NCBI RefSeq assembly: GCF_024741135.1 | Contig: NZ_JANSUY010000003.1 | Span: 62,001 to 126,000 of the forward strand | Reading direction: 5' to 3' | Length of the DNA stretch: 64,000 bases | Source of the DNA: Aquiflexum gelatinilyticum | Lineage (GTDB): Bacteria > Bacteroidota > Bacteroidia > Cytophagales > Cyclobacteriaceae | Part shown: positions 8,044 through 17,560 of the stretch, piece after piece | Layout of the letters: each line of letters begins with the position of its first letter | Position numbering within the stretch: the first letter of the stretch is position 1 | The notes under the pieces: model-generated | Seen by the model: only the letters and a program-made list of their open reading frames with translations | The model's database searches: none | Told to the model about the DNA's origin: nothing | Position numbers and translations under genes: made by a program

Positions 8044-10589
8044 ACGTTGAATGTGTCTTGGTCTTGGATAAGGTTTCCCATCTGCGGATCTGTTTTTGAA
8101 GGCAAGCCGGTTTCTATTCTTCCTGCAAGTCTTCTTTCAAATGACTCATTGTCTTGGATTTTTAATGCATAATCGTACCAACCAAAACTTTTCTCGGTGT
8201 CCAATATGATCGTTTTCTCTGAGGTTGGATTAAGGGATATTTCAGTCCTTACTTTGCCGTAGGCTTGGTCTTCCAAGACCAAGTCCAGTGTTTTGACCTT
8301 GTCGTGGTTATTGATAGTGAGAATCAACTTGGGATTTTTAGGGTCTTTGAGGTCGTATGTTGCATTGACTTCGACCAAAGGTTCATTTCTCATTCCTTTG
8401 AAACTTCTGAAAAACCCATTTGGACCATAAGCATCCAAGTGGTATAGTCCGTTTTCAAAATTGACCAAAGGCCATTGGTAATCTAGGTCTGTCCCCGGCT
8501 CCAAGGCAAAAGACCATACTTTCATCGGCAGCCATTTGCCGTTTTCCAAATATTTGGCAGGAGCATAGACTTGGAAGGGTACCCCTGCTGTCTTTTTCCC
8601 AAATACTTTATCAGAATTTTGAAAAACTATCCTGAATGATTGTTGAAAGAAATCCATTCCCCCATCAAGGTATAATTCATAAGTGAGCGCATTGGAATTT
8701 CTTGTTCCGGCTTCCTGCTTAGGTAGGACTTTGGATTTCCGTCCCGCTTTTTTGACCGTTTGGATTTCGGTTGAGGTAAGGGGCCCGAAGTTGTCAGGCA
8801 GGTTTTTGAAACTTGCTTGGTGGATCATTTTCATAAATTCTTGCTGTACTACGGGTTTTGGAAATTCAATTTTCTCGCCATTATAGGGTCTGAAAGCAGA
8901 AGTGAGGTCACCACAAACGGTCCTTCTCCAGCTACTGATATTGTCTTCTATGATGTCTTTTCCTGTTTTGTGTTTCAGAAATTTCTCCAAAAACATCAGC
9001 GAAGAGGTTAGATCACAGACTTCTGAGTTGACCCAGCCACCACGTGTCCAAGGGGAGGCGATAATCAGCGGAACCCTATATCCCAAGCCAATCGGACTTT
9101 GTCGGGCATTCTTAGATTTCATCCCAGGTTTGGAGAGTTCTTCCTCCATGGTGACAAATTCGTCCTTGGTTTCGATGCCTCCTGTTACTTTTCCGGAATT
9201 TAGATCTGTGGGATGCGGGGCTACAAAAGGAGGGATATGGTCAAAATATCCGTCGTTCTCATCATAATTGAGTATAAAAATGGTCTTCTTCCAGACTTCA
9301 GGATTTTCGGTCAGGATGTTCATTGCCTCGGAGACATACCATGCGCCATACCAGGGGGCCGATGGATGGTCAGAGAATTTTTGCGGGGCAACCAGCCAAG
9401 ATACCGTTGGGAGTTTTCCTTCTTTGACATCTTTGCGAAATTCGTGGAGGATGTCGCCTTTTGGGATCTTTGTTTTGAAGGCTTTTCCATCTTTTTCATA
9501 TTCCATCCATTCTGTCTGGTGAAAATCCGGATCCTCTGAATTGATCGTAAAAGCTTTTTTGTGGAGGTTTTTCTCTGTTTCAGAAAGCTTGTCAAAGTTG
9601 TCCGGATGATACTTCACTAAAGTTTCCTGGACATATGCCAGCTTTGCTTTGTTTTCCTCCATTGCTTTTTCTATTCCATCGACGGGATTGGATTTCATCC
9701 TATGCTCTAGCTGGTCGATGGATTCTTGGAGTTCTTTTTCTGCTTTTTGTAAAAATGGGTAGTGGCTTTTGGCAAAACGAACATGGTATTGCTTGAACCA
9801 TTCCAGGTTATTGTCTGTGAAGTTGGCTAAAAATGATTCGTCTTCGTCCTCTAAGCCTGATGACAAGCTGATTTCATTTTGGTAAACTCTCCATGATACA
9901 CCGTTTTCTTCCAGTCTTTCAGGATAAGTCTTCCAATCCACTTCTTTGGAATAGGTGGCTTCAGAGTTGCGGACAACAGAAAAGCCGTCTTTGGGATTCC
10001 TGCTTTTTCCGGTCCAAAAATACATCCTGTTGGTAGTGGTACCGGTCAGGGCTGAGCAAAAATGCTGGTCGCAAACTGTAAAAGCATCTGCCAATGCATA
10101 ATAAAAAGGGATGTCTTCTCTCTTATAATAGCCCATGGTCAAAGGCACATGGCTGAATTCCTTGTTTCCTGGTCTTTTGGATTCTACCCATCCATCATAT
10201 TTTCCTTCATTCCTTGCATCAACCTGATTTTCCCAAGAGTGGGGAATGTCACCCATCCAGGTGGCTTTGGTATTTTGTATATCGAGGTGAAATGGCTTGT
10301 AGGTATTTCCTGCTTTGTCAGGTTGCAGCCATACAGGCAAGCCATTGGCAAGCTTGATCGCTCTTGGGTCATTGAATCCCCGGACTCCCTGAAGTGAACC
10401 CAAGGCATGGTCAAATGACCTGTTTTCCTGCATCAAAAAAACAATGTGTTCGGCATCTAAAAAAGTCGTGCCGGCTTCCGGACTGATAGCCATGGCTTTT
10501 TGGATGGCTGCAGGGATTCCTCCCCAAAGCGCCATACTTCCTGAAAAAATTGCTGCCTGCTTGAGAAATTCTCTTCTGTTATTTTTCAT
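8040..10589 (-). CDS. Phosphocholine-type (non-haemolytic) phospholipase C, Tat-exported
   Basis: This 849-residue enzyme begins with a twin-arginine signal (NRREFLKQAAIFSG), consistent with folded export and metal loading. The catalytic core has the bacterial PLC/AcpA signature FLMQENRSFDHALGSLQG and later NYDENDGYFDHIPPF, both typical of the phosphoesterase family including Pseudomonas PlcN/PlcH. Two C-terminal DUF756-like beta domains follow the catalytic part, at roughly residues 645-835. The family cleaves phosphatidylcholine or sphingomyelin to a diglyceride or ceramide plus phosphocholine, and is often induced by phosphate starvation. It follows susD in the same operon, so the released headgroup may be the ligand of the SusCD pair or the substrate of the downstream phosphatases. 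Headgroup specificity is not shown by sequence alone. Confidence 0.95.
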   Translation of the reverse strand: MKNNRREFLKQAAIFSGSMALWGGIPAAIQKAMAISPEAGTTFLDAEHIVFLMQENRSFDHALGSLQGVRGFNDPRAIKLANGLPVWLQPDKAGNTYKPFHLDIQNTKATWMGDIPHSWENQVDARNEGKYDGWVESKRPGNKEFSHVPLTMGYYKREDIPFYYALADAFTVCDQHFCSALTGTTTNRMYFWTGKSRNPKDGFSVVRNSEATYSKEVDWKTYPERLEENGVSWRVYQNEISLSSGLEDEDESFLANFTDNNLEWFKQYHVRFAKSHYPFLQKAEKELQESIDQLEHRMKSNPVDGIEKAMEENKAKLAYVQETLVKYHPDNFDKLSETEKNLHKKAFTINSEDPDFHQTEWMEYEKDGKAFKTKIPKGDILHEFRKDVKEGKLPTVSWLVAPQKFSDHPSAPWYGAWYVSEAMNILTENPEVWKKTIFILNYDENDGYFDHIPPFVAPHPTDLNSGKVTGGIETKDEFVTMEEELSKPGMKSKNARQSPIGLGYRVPLIIASPWTRGGWVNSEVCDLTSSLMFLEKFLKHKTGKDIIEDNISSWRRTVCGDLTSAFRPYNGEKIEFPKPVVQQEFMKMIHQASFKNLPDNFGPLTSTEIQTVKKAGRKSKVLPKQEAGTRNSNALTYELYLDGGMDFFQQSFRIVFQNSDKVFGKKTAGVPFQVYAPAKYLENGKWLPMKVWSFALEPGTDLDYQWPLVNFENGLYHLDAYGPNGFFRSFKGMRNEPLVEVNATYDLKDPKNPKLILTINNHDKVKTLDLVLEDQAYGKVRTEISLNPTSEKTIILDTEKSFGWYDYALKIQDNESFERRLAGRIETGLPSKTDPQMGNLIQDQDTFNV

Positions 10590-10603
10590 GGGTATTGTTT
10601 AAA

Positions 10604-10640
10604 ATTCCTGCCTGTCCCGGTATCCGGAACAGGCAGGAAT
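10604..10640. promoter_or_regulatory. Strong intercistronic hairpin between susD and phospholipase gene
   Basis: The 17-base arms at 10604-10620 and 10624-10640 pair with one mismatch (core ATTCCTGCCTGT, then CCGG at the tip) around a three-base loop. On the minus-strand transcript it sits in the 70-base gap after susD and before the phospholipase start. No T-run follows, so partial termination or 3' protection of the susCD message is more likely than full termination. Confidence 0.6.
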
Positions 10641-10659
10641 CTATCATTTTTCAATTAAA

Positions 10660-12216
10660 TTATCTAGCTAAATCCCACCAAACCCTAGTAGAGATTCTGT
10701 CTTCACCTTGCCTTGCTAGTGCAGCTCTGTAGTTGTCTTCGTTCAAAGCCTGCACAGAAGAAGGATACATAAACCTCCTTGGAACGTTTGGTTCAAAAGC
10801 GGCCGGTCCGGGTACAATTGTTGGGATACCTGTTCTTCTCCAATCGTACCAGTTTTCCAGACCTGAGAAATAAAGGGCAATCCATTTTTGGGTACCGATT
10901 TTCGCAAGTTTTTCAGCTTGAGTTCCTGTGTAAGCTACACTTGGTTGGGTAAAGTATTCTGTTCCAACCATGAGTCTGTCAGCGATTTGTGGAAGATTTA
11001 CTAATCTGTATCTAGCTTCGTAGTAGTCAAATGAAGCGTTGATGCCATTTAGGTAATATTCCTCAGCCGAACCTGTGCTGATATAATCTCTTTCTCTAGC
11101 TTCTGCAAGGAGAAACTGTAATTCTGAGAAATTCATCAATATGGTTTGGTATCCTGTTGGGTTTGCACGGGGAGTACAGGCAGAACATGCCCATAGGAAA
11201 CCTACCCTTGAAAGGAAGTTGGAACCTCCTTTAGCGGGGTCACCGGAAGGGGAATATTGCAAAGCTTCTTCGTCTGAAAGCCCATTGGGTACTCCGCTAT
11301 AATCATCAGGGTTACCGACTACACCCGCACCGGAGGCATTGGTAGGCTGTGCATATGCAAAAAGCCTTGCGTCATTGAGTCCTTTCAAGGTTAATTCCAT
11401 GTTCTTGCTCAACCTGTACTCGTCAAAAGAACCTGAACGGGTTGTGTATAGATTGTGCTGATTGGGTACGTCCGAAAGATGCTGGAGCACCCCATGGTCA
11501 TCATTACCTGTGAAAATCGGAAACTGTGCCGGGTTTGCTAGAATTTGTTGCAATTCAGCAGAAGGATTTTTTCTCAAAGAAATCCTCATCAAAACCCTGA
11601 TGCGAAGTGAGTTTGCGAATTTTTTCCATCTGACAATATTTCCACCAAAAAGGATATCCCCCCGAACAGCTTCATTGCTTGATCCAAGAAGGTCGTTTGC
11701 TTCCCTCAAATCCTTCAAAATACCTTCATAGATGGCTTCTTGTGTATCAAACTCCGGGTAGTTGATACCGTCCTTTGCCTGGGTGGCCTGTGAATAAGGT
11801 AACTCACCATAGGCATCTGTCATGAAAGAATACTGAAGAGCACGTACGACTTTGGCTATTCCGACATAATTATTCTGGCCCAAGGGCTCAGAGATTTTGA
11901 TGATATTGGTAATGTCCCTTTGAGAATTGTAAAAACTGCCATAAGGATCGCCAAAAGGTCCCCAATTGTAACGGTCCTCATTAGTAAACTGGATTTTGGC
12001 AGTATACTGCATGACCACATTTCCGATTCCCCATGCCTGACCTGCATGTTGGTTGGCGGTTGTCCTGAGAATCGTCGGCAGTAAAAGAGAAGAAGGGACA
12101 GTTTCCGGTGAATTGGGATTGCTGTTGATTTCTTCAAAATCACTTGTACAGGCTGCAAACCAACCCAATTGAAGGGCTAGGAAGGCAGTGAATAGTTTTT
12201 TGATATTGGTTTTCAT
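10660..12216 (-). CDS. SusD/RagB-like nutrient-binding lipoprotein (SusD-like_2 type)
   Basis: This 518-residue protein has a lipoprotein signal with a cysteine in WFAACTSDF, then the SusD-like_2 opening DFEEINSNPNSPE. It also has TPR-like helices and the family's C-terminal segment W-x-A-L-x-F-x-G-L-E-N-W-Y-D-W-R-R-T-G. SusD proteins cap the SusC barrel on the cell surface and capture the nutrient. It follows susC by 28 bases and precedes phospholipase C. No glycoside hydrolase is in this operon, so the ligand is more likely an organic phosphate ester or phospholipid headgroup than a glycan; that is inference. Confidence 0.94.
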   Translation of the reverse strand: MKTNIKKLFTAFLALQLGWFAACTSDFEEINSNPNSPETVPSSLLLPTILRTTANQHAGQAWGIGNVVMQYTAKIQFTNEDRYNWGPFGDPYGSFYNSQRDITNIIKISEPLGQNNYVGIAKVVRALQYSFMTDAYGELPYSQATQAKDGINYPEFDTQEAIYEGILKDLREANDLLGSSNEAVRGDILFGGNIVRWKKFANSLRIRVLMRISLRKNPSAELQQILANPAQFPIFTGNDDHGVLQHLSDVPNQHNLYTTRSGSFDEYRLSKNMELTLKGLNDARLFAYAQPTNASGAGVVGNPDDYSGVPNGLSDEEALQYSPSGDPAKGGSNFLSRVGFLWACSACTPRANPTGYQTILMNFSELQFLLAEARERDYISTGSAEEYYLNGINASFDYYEARYRLVNLPQIADRLMVGTEYFTQPSVAYTGTQAEKLAKIGTQKWIALYFSGLENWYDWRRTGIPTIVPGPAAFEPNVPRRFMYPSSVQALNEDNYRAALARQGEDRISTRVWWDLAR

Positions 12217-12244
12217 AACAATATATGTTCAGAAATTTTTCTGG

Positions 12245-15200
12245 TTAAAACTTAAGGTTGATATTGAAACCGATACTTCTCGTAGATGGGAAGGACATAT
12301 TTTCAACTCCAGGCTGGAGGGTACCTCCAGACATGGATAAGGTTTCTGGATCGAAGTGTGGGTTTTCGGTCCACAAAGCAAGGTTTCTGGCAACAAGGGA
12401 AATTTTGATGTCCTCAAAAGGTGATTTTCTGATCAATTCTCTAGGGATATTATATCCAAGAGTTACCTCTCTCAGTTTCACATAAGATGCGTCATATTTT
12501 GCAGCCTCCACATTATTTCGCTCGTAGTACCTGTTGTGCCAGTTTCTGGATGTGATTTTGATGGTATTGGGAGTAAATGTGCCATCTGCATTTTGGATGA
12601 CTCCAGGGCTGATGATTCCGTTGCCTTCCACAGAAAGGTCATACCCGTTTTCTCTTCCAAGAAGGGTTTCTTCCAATTGTCCCGAAGTGCTTCCGATGGT
12701 TTTGGTTCTTGAAACTACAATTCCTCCATATCTGATGTCAAACAGGAATCCGAGGTTAAAATTTTTGTAGGTGAAGTTATTTTGGATACCAAGCATCCAA
12801 TCAGGATTGTAATTTCCCTGAAGTTTCAATTCCGAATCCCTCAAAGGAGTTCCTGTGCTGTTATGGATGATTTGTCCAAAATATGGGCTGTTTTCATCTT
12901 CCACTCTGGCAAAGCCGACACCATAGATATTTCCCATTCTTTCTCCGATCCTTGCCTGTACAAAGGCTCCGTTTCTCTCTGTCAAGGTGTATGTATCAAG
13001 ACCTTCAGTCAGTTCAAGGACCTTGCCTCTATTTCTTGTAAAGTTTGCCACAATATCCCAACGGAATCCGCTTTGCTTCTTAATTGGATTAGCAAGCATG
13101 ACGATCTCAATACCTGAATTCTGGATTTTTCCTGCATTGATGATTCTGCTGTTATACCCTGTTGCGATGTCCAATGTGATCGGGATGATCTGGTCCCTTG
13201 TGACATTATCGTAGTAAGTGAAGTCAAAACCCAACCTGTTTTCGAAAAACCTCAAATCAAGCCCAAATTCAGTAGAAGCTGTTCTTTCAGGCCTCAAATC
13301 TGCATTGGAAAGAACTGAAGATTCTGTCTTTGCTTGGTCAGAACCCCATGCCACTTGGTTGTTAAACACATTGGTCAAACTGTAAGGGCTCGTATCATTA
13401 CCGACTTCTGCATAAGCTGCACGTACTTTTACCAAACTGACACTTTTTGGCATCTGGAACATATCCGATACGATGGCACTCAAAGTCGCAGATGGATAGA
13501 AATAGGAGTTGTTGTTTACAGGCAATGTTGAGGACCAGTCATTTCTTCCCGTGATGTCCAAAAACAGGATGTTTTTGTAACCAATTTGTCCAAAACCGTA
13601 AAGAGAGTTAATTTTTTTGGTGCTGTTAAACTGAGAAGTCTGGAGTGCAACTGCCGTATTGGTGAAGTTGTATATTCCCGGGATAAGAAGCTCAGGCGCC
13701 ACCACCTGCATGAATCTGTTTTCTTGAGACATCAGGTTGCCACCAAGTGCAATATTGTAAGTCCAGTTCATGTTTCCTGTTTCAGAATAAGAAAGCAAGA
13801 AATCAGAGTTTCTTTCCATAAAATAGACATTGTCTTCTCTGTAATTTCCTCTCGGGAAACGCTGTGTAGAGAAAGCCCTTTTTCTGTCTCTCAACTCATT
13901 GTAGGTATCCAAACCGGTCCTGACCATCAAGTTTAGTTTTTCGGTGATTTTGTAATTAAGAGAAACGTTTCCAAAGACCCTGTCTTTCTGTTGTCCATTG
14001 GTGTTTTCAAAAACGTTGAAATAAGGATTGTCGTGGTAGTTGTAGTTATAGTTAAACTGCTGAACTCCTTCCAAGCCCGGCATCCAATAGTCCCTCAGGT
14101 TACCGGTGTTCAACTGACGGCCATACCAAATCCACAGGTACATCAGGTTTTCTGTACCATAACTGATGTTTGGCCTGTTGCCTGAATTTGTGTTTTGGTA
14201 ATTGAAAGTTGAGTTCAGAGTGAGTTTATCCGGAACAATGTTGATTCCGGTATTCATTGCCAAAGTATTCCGCTTCAAGTCCGTATTTGGCACAATTCCT
14301 TTCTGATCAAGGTTGGTCCATGAAAAACGCACATTGGCTTTATCATTTGCAGCGCCGACTGAGACATTGTTTGCCAAAGTCACTCCGGTCTGGAAAAAAT
14401 CGTTAATGTTATTCGGTTGGGATACCCAGGGAGTAGGAGTAATTGTACTTCCTGTAGGAGCATTCAAATCACCACCTCTAAAGCCCGGAATATTTCTTGG
14501 TGAATCAAATTGGGGAATAAGTAATCCCTTGTCCAACTCAGGACCCCAGCTCTCATCTACGCCGTCCGCAATTCCTGAGCCGGCACCATCCACAAAAGAA
14601 AACTGGCCGTTATTGCCTTGGCCATACCTGTCCTGCCATTGCGGCATTACCAATGGACTGTCAAATGTTGTATTGGAATTGATCGTCACTCCAAATCCTT
14701 TTTTGCCTTTTCCTGTTTTGGTGGTGATCAGTATAGCACCGTTTGCAGCACGTGAACCGTACAAGGCTGCGGCAGCTGGACCTTTCAAAACCGTCATTGA
14801 AGCGATATCATCAGGGTTGATGTCACCGGCAGCATTTCCATAATCCACTTCCTGGTTTCCGCTTCCTGATGAACCGGTAAGGTTATTACTGATAGGAATT
14901 CCATCCACTACAAAAAGAGGTTGGTTAGCATTGATGTTCAAAGAAGATTCTCCACGGATTGTTACCCTGGTGGATCCCCCTAAACCACTTGAACCGTTTG
15001 TTACATTGACACCGGCCACTCGACCGCTAAGAGAATTGAGCACGTTGGTTTCTCTGGCTTCAGAAAACCTATCTCCATCCACGGTCTGTACGGCATATCC
15101 CAAAGCTTTGGCATCACGCTCCATGCCAAGTGCAGTGACCACTACTTCTCCGATTTCAATCCCTTCTTGTAAAGTGATATTGATGATGGATGAATTACCG

Positions 15201-15463
15201 ACAAGTCTTTCTGTTTTTTCAAATCCAATAAAGGAAAAAACCAGAGTGTCGGAAGGGGTAGTCATTAAATTATACAAACCATCCAGATCGGACACGGTGC
15301 CTCTGTTGGTGCCTTTGACCAGTACACTTGTACCGGGTAGCGGTTGCCCTGCCGGGTCAGTAACTTTTCCTTCGACCCTTTTTTCTTGGGCGATGGCTGA
15401 TAGTGTCAATCCAAAAAAGAGGACCAACATCCATCCGACGCGCTGTAATCTTGCCGTTTTCAT
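12245..15463 (-). CDS. SusC/RagA-family TonB-linked outer-membrane transporter
   Basis: This 1072-residue protein has a signal peptide ending near SAIAQ and a carboxypeptidase-regulatory-like beta-sandwich at about residues 28-105 (VEGKVTDPAGQPLPGTSV). A TonB plug follows at about 115-235, with VDGIPISNN and SMTVLKGPAAAALYGSRAAN typical of SusC. The rest is a 22-strand-type barrel ending in NINLKF. The protein imports large ligands with SusD, powered by TonB-ExbBD. It heads a five-gene operon containing three phosphoesterases, so it probably takes up organophosphate compounds. No anti-sigma/ECF pair adjoins it, so control is not the usual PUL transduction type. Confidence 0.95.
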   Translation of the reverse strand: MKTARLQRVGWMLVLFFGLTLSAIAQEKRVEGKVTDPAGQPLPGTSVLVKGTNRGTVSDLDGLYNLMTTPSDTLVFSFIGFEKTERLVGNSSIINITLQEGIEIGEVVVTALGMERDAKALGYAVQTVDGDRFSEARETNVLNSLSGRVAGVNVTNGSSGLGGSTRVTIRGESSLNINANQPLFVVDGIPISNNLTGSSGSGNQEVDYGNAAGDINPDDIASMTVLKGPAAAALYGSRAANGAILITTKTGKGKKGFGVTINSNTTFDSPLVMPQWQDRYGQGNNGQFSFVDGAGSGIADGVDESWGPELDKGLLIPQFDSPRNIPGFRGGDLNAPTGSTITPTPWVSQPNNINDFFQTGVTLANNVSVGAANDKANVRFSWTNLDQKGIVPNTDLKRNTLAMNTGINIVPDKLTLNSTFNYQNTNSGNRPNISYGTENLMYLWIWYGRQLNTGNLRDYWMPGLEGVQQFNYNYNYHDNPYFNVFENTNGQQKDRVFGNVSLNYKITEKLNLMVRTGLDTYNELRDRKRAFSTQRFPRGNYREDNVYFMERNSDFLLSYSETGNMNWTYNIALGGNLMSQENRFMQVVAPELLIPGIYNFTNTAVALQTSQFNSTKKINSLYGFGQIGYKNILFLDITGRNDWSSTLPVNNNSYFYPSATLSAIVSDMFQMPKSVSLVKVRAAYAEVGNDTSPYSLTNVFNNQVAWGSDQAKTESSVLSNADLRPERTASTEFGLDLRFFENRLGFDFTYYDNVTRDQIIPITLDIATGYNSRIINAGKIQNSGIEIVMLANPIKKQSGFRWDIVANFTRNRGKVLELTEGLDTYTLTERNGAFVQARIGERMGNIYGVGFARVEDENSPYFGQIIHNSTGTPLRDSELKLQGNYNPDWMLGIQNNFTYKNFNLGFLFDIRYGGIVVSRTKTIGSTSGQLEETLLGRENGYDLSVEGNGIISPGVIQNADGTFTPNTIKITSRNWHNRYYERNNVEAAKYDASYVKLREVTLGYNIPRELIRKSPFEDIKISLVARNLALWTENPHFDPETLSMSGGTLQPGVENMSFPSTRSIGFNINLKF

Positions 15464-15510
15464 GTTGTTTTGGTAGAAATTTTTGATATAGTTTGATTTA
15501 AAAGTTTTAC

Positions 15511-15518
15511 CAAAGCTA
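15511..15518 (-). promoter_or_regulatory. Candidate -7 box for the susC operon
   Basis: Read on the minus strand this is TAGCTTTG, a full match to TAnnTTTG, placed about 48 bases before the susC start codon. No matching TTTG at the -33 position is visible, so an activator such as a Pho-type regulator may be needed. Evidence is a short motif only. Confidence 0.35.
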
Positions 15519-15715
15519 AACTTTTGAGTTTTTTTACCGGTTAAGAAATGGTTAACTTAAGGTGAATTAATTTTATGTTAAATGATTAAAAAATGCCTTT
15601 TTTCGATCAAATATGAATATTTGGGAGATAATATTGGAGGGTAAAAAAGATGTAGTGTTTAGTAAAAGTTAGGTTTTTGTTAAATAAAAAAGTATATAAA
15701 TAGTAAACAATAGGG

Positions 15716-16062
15716 AGGAAAGGATTAAGTACCTGAAAGTACTAAGTACAATGTACCAAGTACTAAGTAGCTAGACAGTGAGAAGAAAAAGGTAAGAGGA
15801 GCAGGAGGTTTAAAAAATTGGAAGTTTCCTGGGTTGGAAAAGACTTTGGTTTGGAAGTTGCAAAAGAATTGAGTAGGTATATGTGAAATTGAAGATAAAT
15901 AGGAATACCTCATTGCTATTCTATCATTCCGTATTATGGTTATAATCTCGCACGTTTCGGGCTGAGATAAACTAGATTAAGGATATTCAGTTAACCATAT
16001 AATCAATTAACCAATTAAACCCAAATCAGTTAACCAATTAATCCTTTAGCCAATTAACCAAC
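15716..16062. repeat. Low-complexity and degenerate repeats in a 600-base spacer
   Basis: The spacer 15464-16066 contains no convincing gene. At about 15729-15769 there are overlapping units of the AGTACTAAGTA/AATGTACC kind. At about 15990-16055 there are at least four degenerate copies of a TTAACCAATTAA-like unit. A 62-codon minus-strand frame here merely reads through the repeat. Confidence 0.6.
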
Positions 16063-16066
16063 AACC

Positions 16067-17395
16067 TCACCTCGCCACCTCAATTTTCACCTTGCTCTTT
16101 TTCAGTTTCTCATTACGGATTTTATCAAGGGTTTTTTCGACTTTCGATCGTTTGACAGCCACATAAGAAGAAAAATCCAGAAGTGTAATCAACCCGATGT
16201 CCGATGTTGTCAAGCCTCCTTTTTGTGTGAGCAAACCCACAATGTCGCCTTTGGAGATTTTATCTTTTTTGCCAGCACTGAAATACAGGCATTCAAAGGA
16301 TGATGGCTGCACAGGTGCCAAAACCTCCGTCACAGTTGTTTCCTCAACAGATTTGTCAATATAATCAGGCAGAACTTCATCATTTGCCAAAATCAGATAG
16401 CCGTTGCCTTCAGCATGCATCCTTGCGGTTCTTCCATTTCGGTGGGTAAATGCATCTTTTCGTGGAGGCAACTGATAGTGAACCACGTGCATGATTTCGG
16501 GAATATCGAGGCCACGGGATGCCAGGTCGGTTGCGATCAGGAGATTGTAAACTCCACTGCGGAATTTGATCAAGTTTTTTTCTCTGTCAATTTGTTCCAT
16601 TCCTCCATGCAGGACCCCATGTTCAAATCCATTTCCGGTCAGCAGCATACTGATCCGGTCCACCGCATCCCGATGGTTGCAAAAAACAAGGCAGGGTTCA
16701 TTCTGAAATCCCGCCACCAAGCGCATCAAAACCTGGACTTTTTCCTTACTCGAAGTATGGAAAAGTTTGAGTTCAAGTTTGGAATCTTCCTCGTCCTTCA
16801 GGTAATTTATAGTAGTTGGATTGCTGAATGGCAGGAAGTCAGGCAATCTCTCCAAAACCGTAGCTGAAGTCAGTAAATGTCGCTGTGTCTGGGTCTTCAG
16901 GCCACGGAATATAATCCTCAACTGCTCATGGAAACCCATTTGCAATGACTTGTCAAATTCATCCAAGATGATCATTTTGATTCCTTTTGTATCAAAAGAT
17001 TCCTTCTGGACATGGTCCGAAAGTCTTCCCGGCGTTCCAATTACCACAGCAGGCGCTTCGCTGAGGCTGTTTTGTTCGACCTTCATGGCATGACCGCCAT
17101 AGACAGTACTTACTTTGAAAGGAGTTTTCATCCCCTTAAAAACTTGCTCGATCTGTATCGCCAACTCCCGTGATGGGACGATGATCAGGGCCTGGACTTC
17201 CTTTAGGTCTTCCTGAAGTGCATCCACCAAAGGAATCAGGTAAGCCAATGTCTTCCCCGAACCGGTAGGTGCCAAGAGCATGATATTGTCGGTTTTGGCA
17301 GCACTTTCTATAAAGTCCGATTGCATTTCATTGAATGCATCGATAGAAAGGTTCTTTAAATATCTGGCGTGGGATGAAGCGGTATTTTCTGACAT
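16067..17395 (-). CDS. DEAD-box-type RNA helicase with DbpA-like RNA-binding domain
   Basis: This 442-residue protein has the helicase blocks in order: Q-motif region FNEMQ, Walker A APTGSGKT (about 42-49), PSRELA, GTPGRL, motif II LDEFDKS, motif III SAT, and a C-terminal RecA domain with TDLASRGLDIP and HRNGRTAR. Motif II reads DEFD rather than DEAD, and motif VI lacks the second GR, so this is a divergent branch. The last 75 residues resemble the DbpA RNA-binding domain (GDIVGLLTQKGGLTTSDIG), which suggests a role in ribosome assembly or RNA remodelling. It is monocistronic, in the cytoplasm, with no obvious partner. Confidence 0.92.
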   Translation of the reverse strand: MSENTASSHARYLKNLSIDAFNEMQSDFIESAAKTDNIMLLAPTGSGKTLAYLIPLVDALQEDLKEVQALIIVPSRELAIQIEQVFKGMKTPFKVSTVYGGHAMKVEQNSLSEAPAVVIGTPGRLSDHVQKESFDTKGIKMIILDEFDKSLQMGFHEQLRIIFRGLKTQTQRHLLTSATVLERLPDFLPFSNPTTINYLKDEEDSKLELKLFHTSSKEKVQVLMRLVAGFQNEPCLVFCNHRDAVDRISMLLTGNGFEHGVLHGGMEQIDREKNLIKFRSGVYNLLIATDLASRGLDIPEIMHVVHYQLPPRKDAFTHRNGRTARMHAEGNGYLILANDEVLPDYIDKSVEETTVTEVLAPVQPSSFECLYFSAGKKDKISKGDIVGLLTQKGGLTTSDIGLITLLDFSSYVAVKRSKVEKTLDKIRNEKLKKSKVKIEVAR

Positions 17396-17560
17396 GGGGC
17401 AAAGGTACGGAAATAAAGTTTGGAGGAGGAGGGAGTAATTAGGTATGGATGGAAATTAGAATCTTTTACTTCTGGGGAATTTCTTTTTGGAACACCGGTG
17501 GGGAGGAAGAAATTTTACCGGTCCGGCGAGGCAAAGTGTGGGCGAGGATTAAAATTACTT

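Noticed and set aside
14313..14843. Plus-strand 176-codon frame opposite susC
   Set aside because: It is antisense to the conserved plug region of SusC, has no recognisable domain, and its composition mirrors the opposite gene.
15725..15913. Minus-strand 62-codon frame after susC
   Set aside because: It reads through AGTACTAAGTA-type repeats, giving a LVLGTLYLVLS-like tail, and has no gene-like features.
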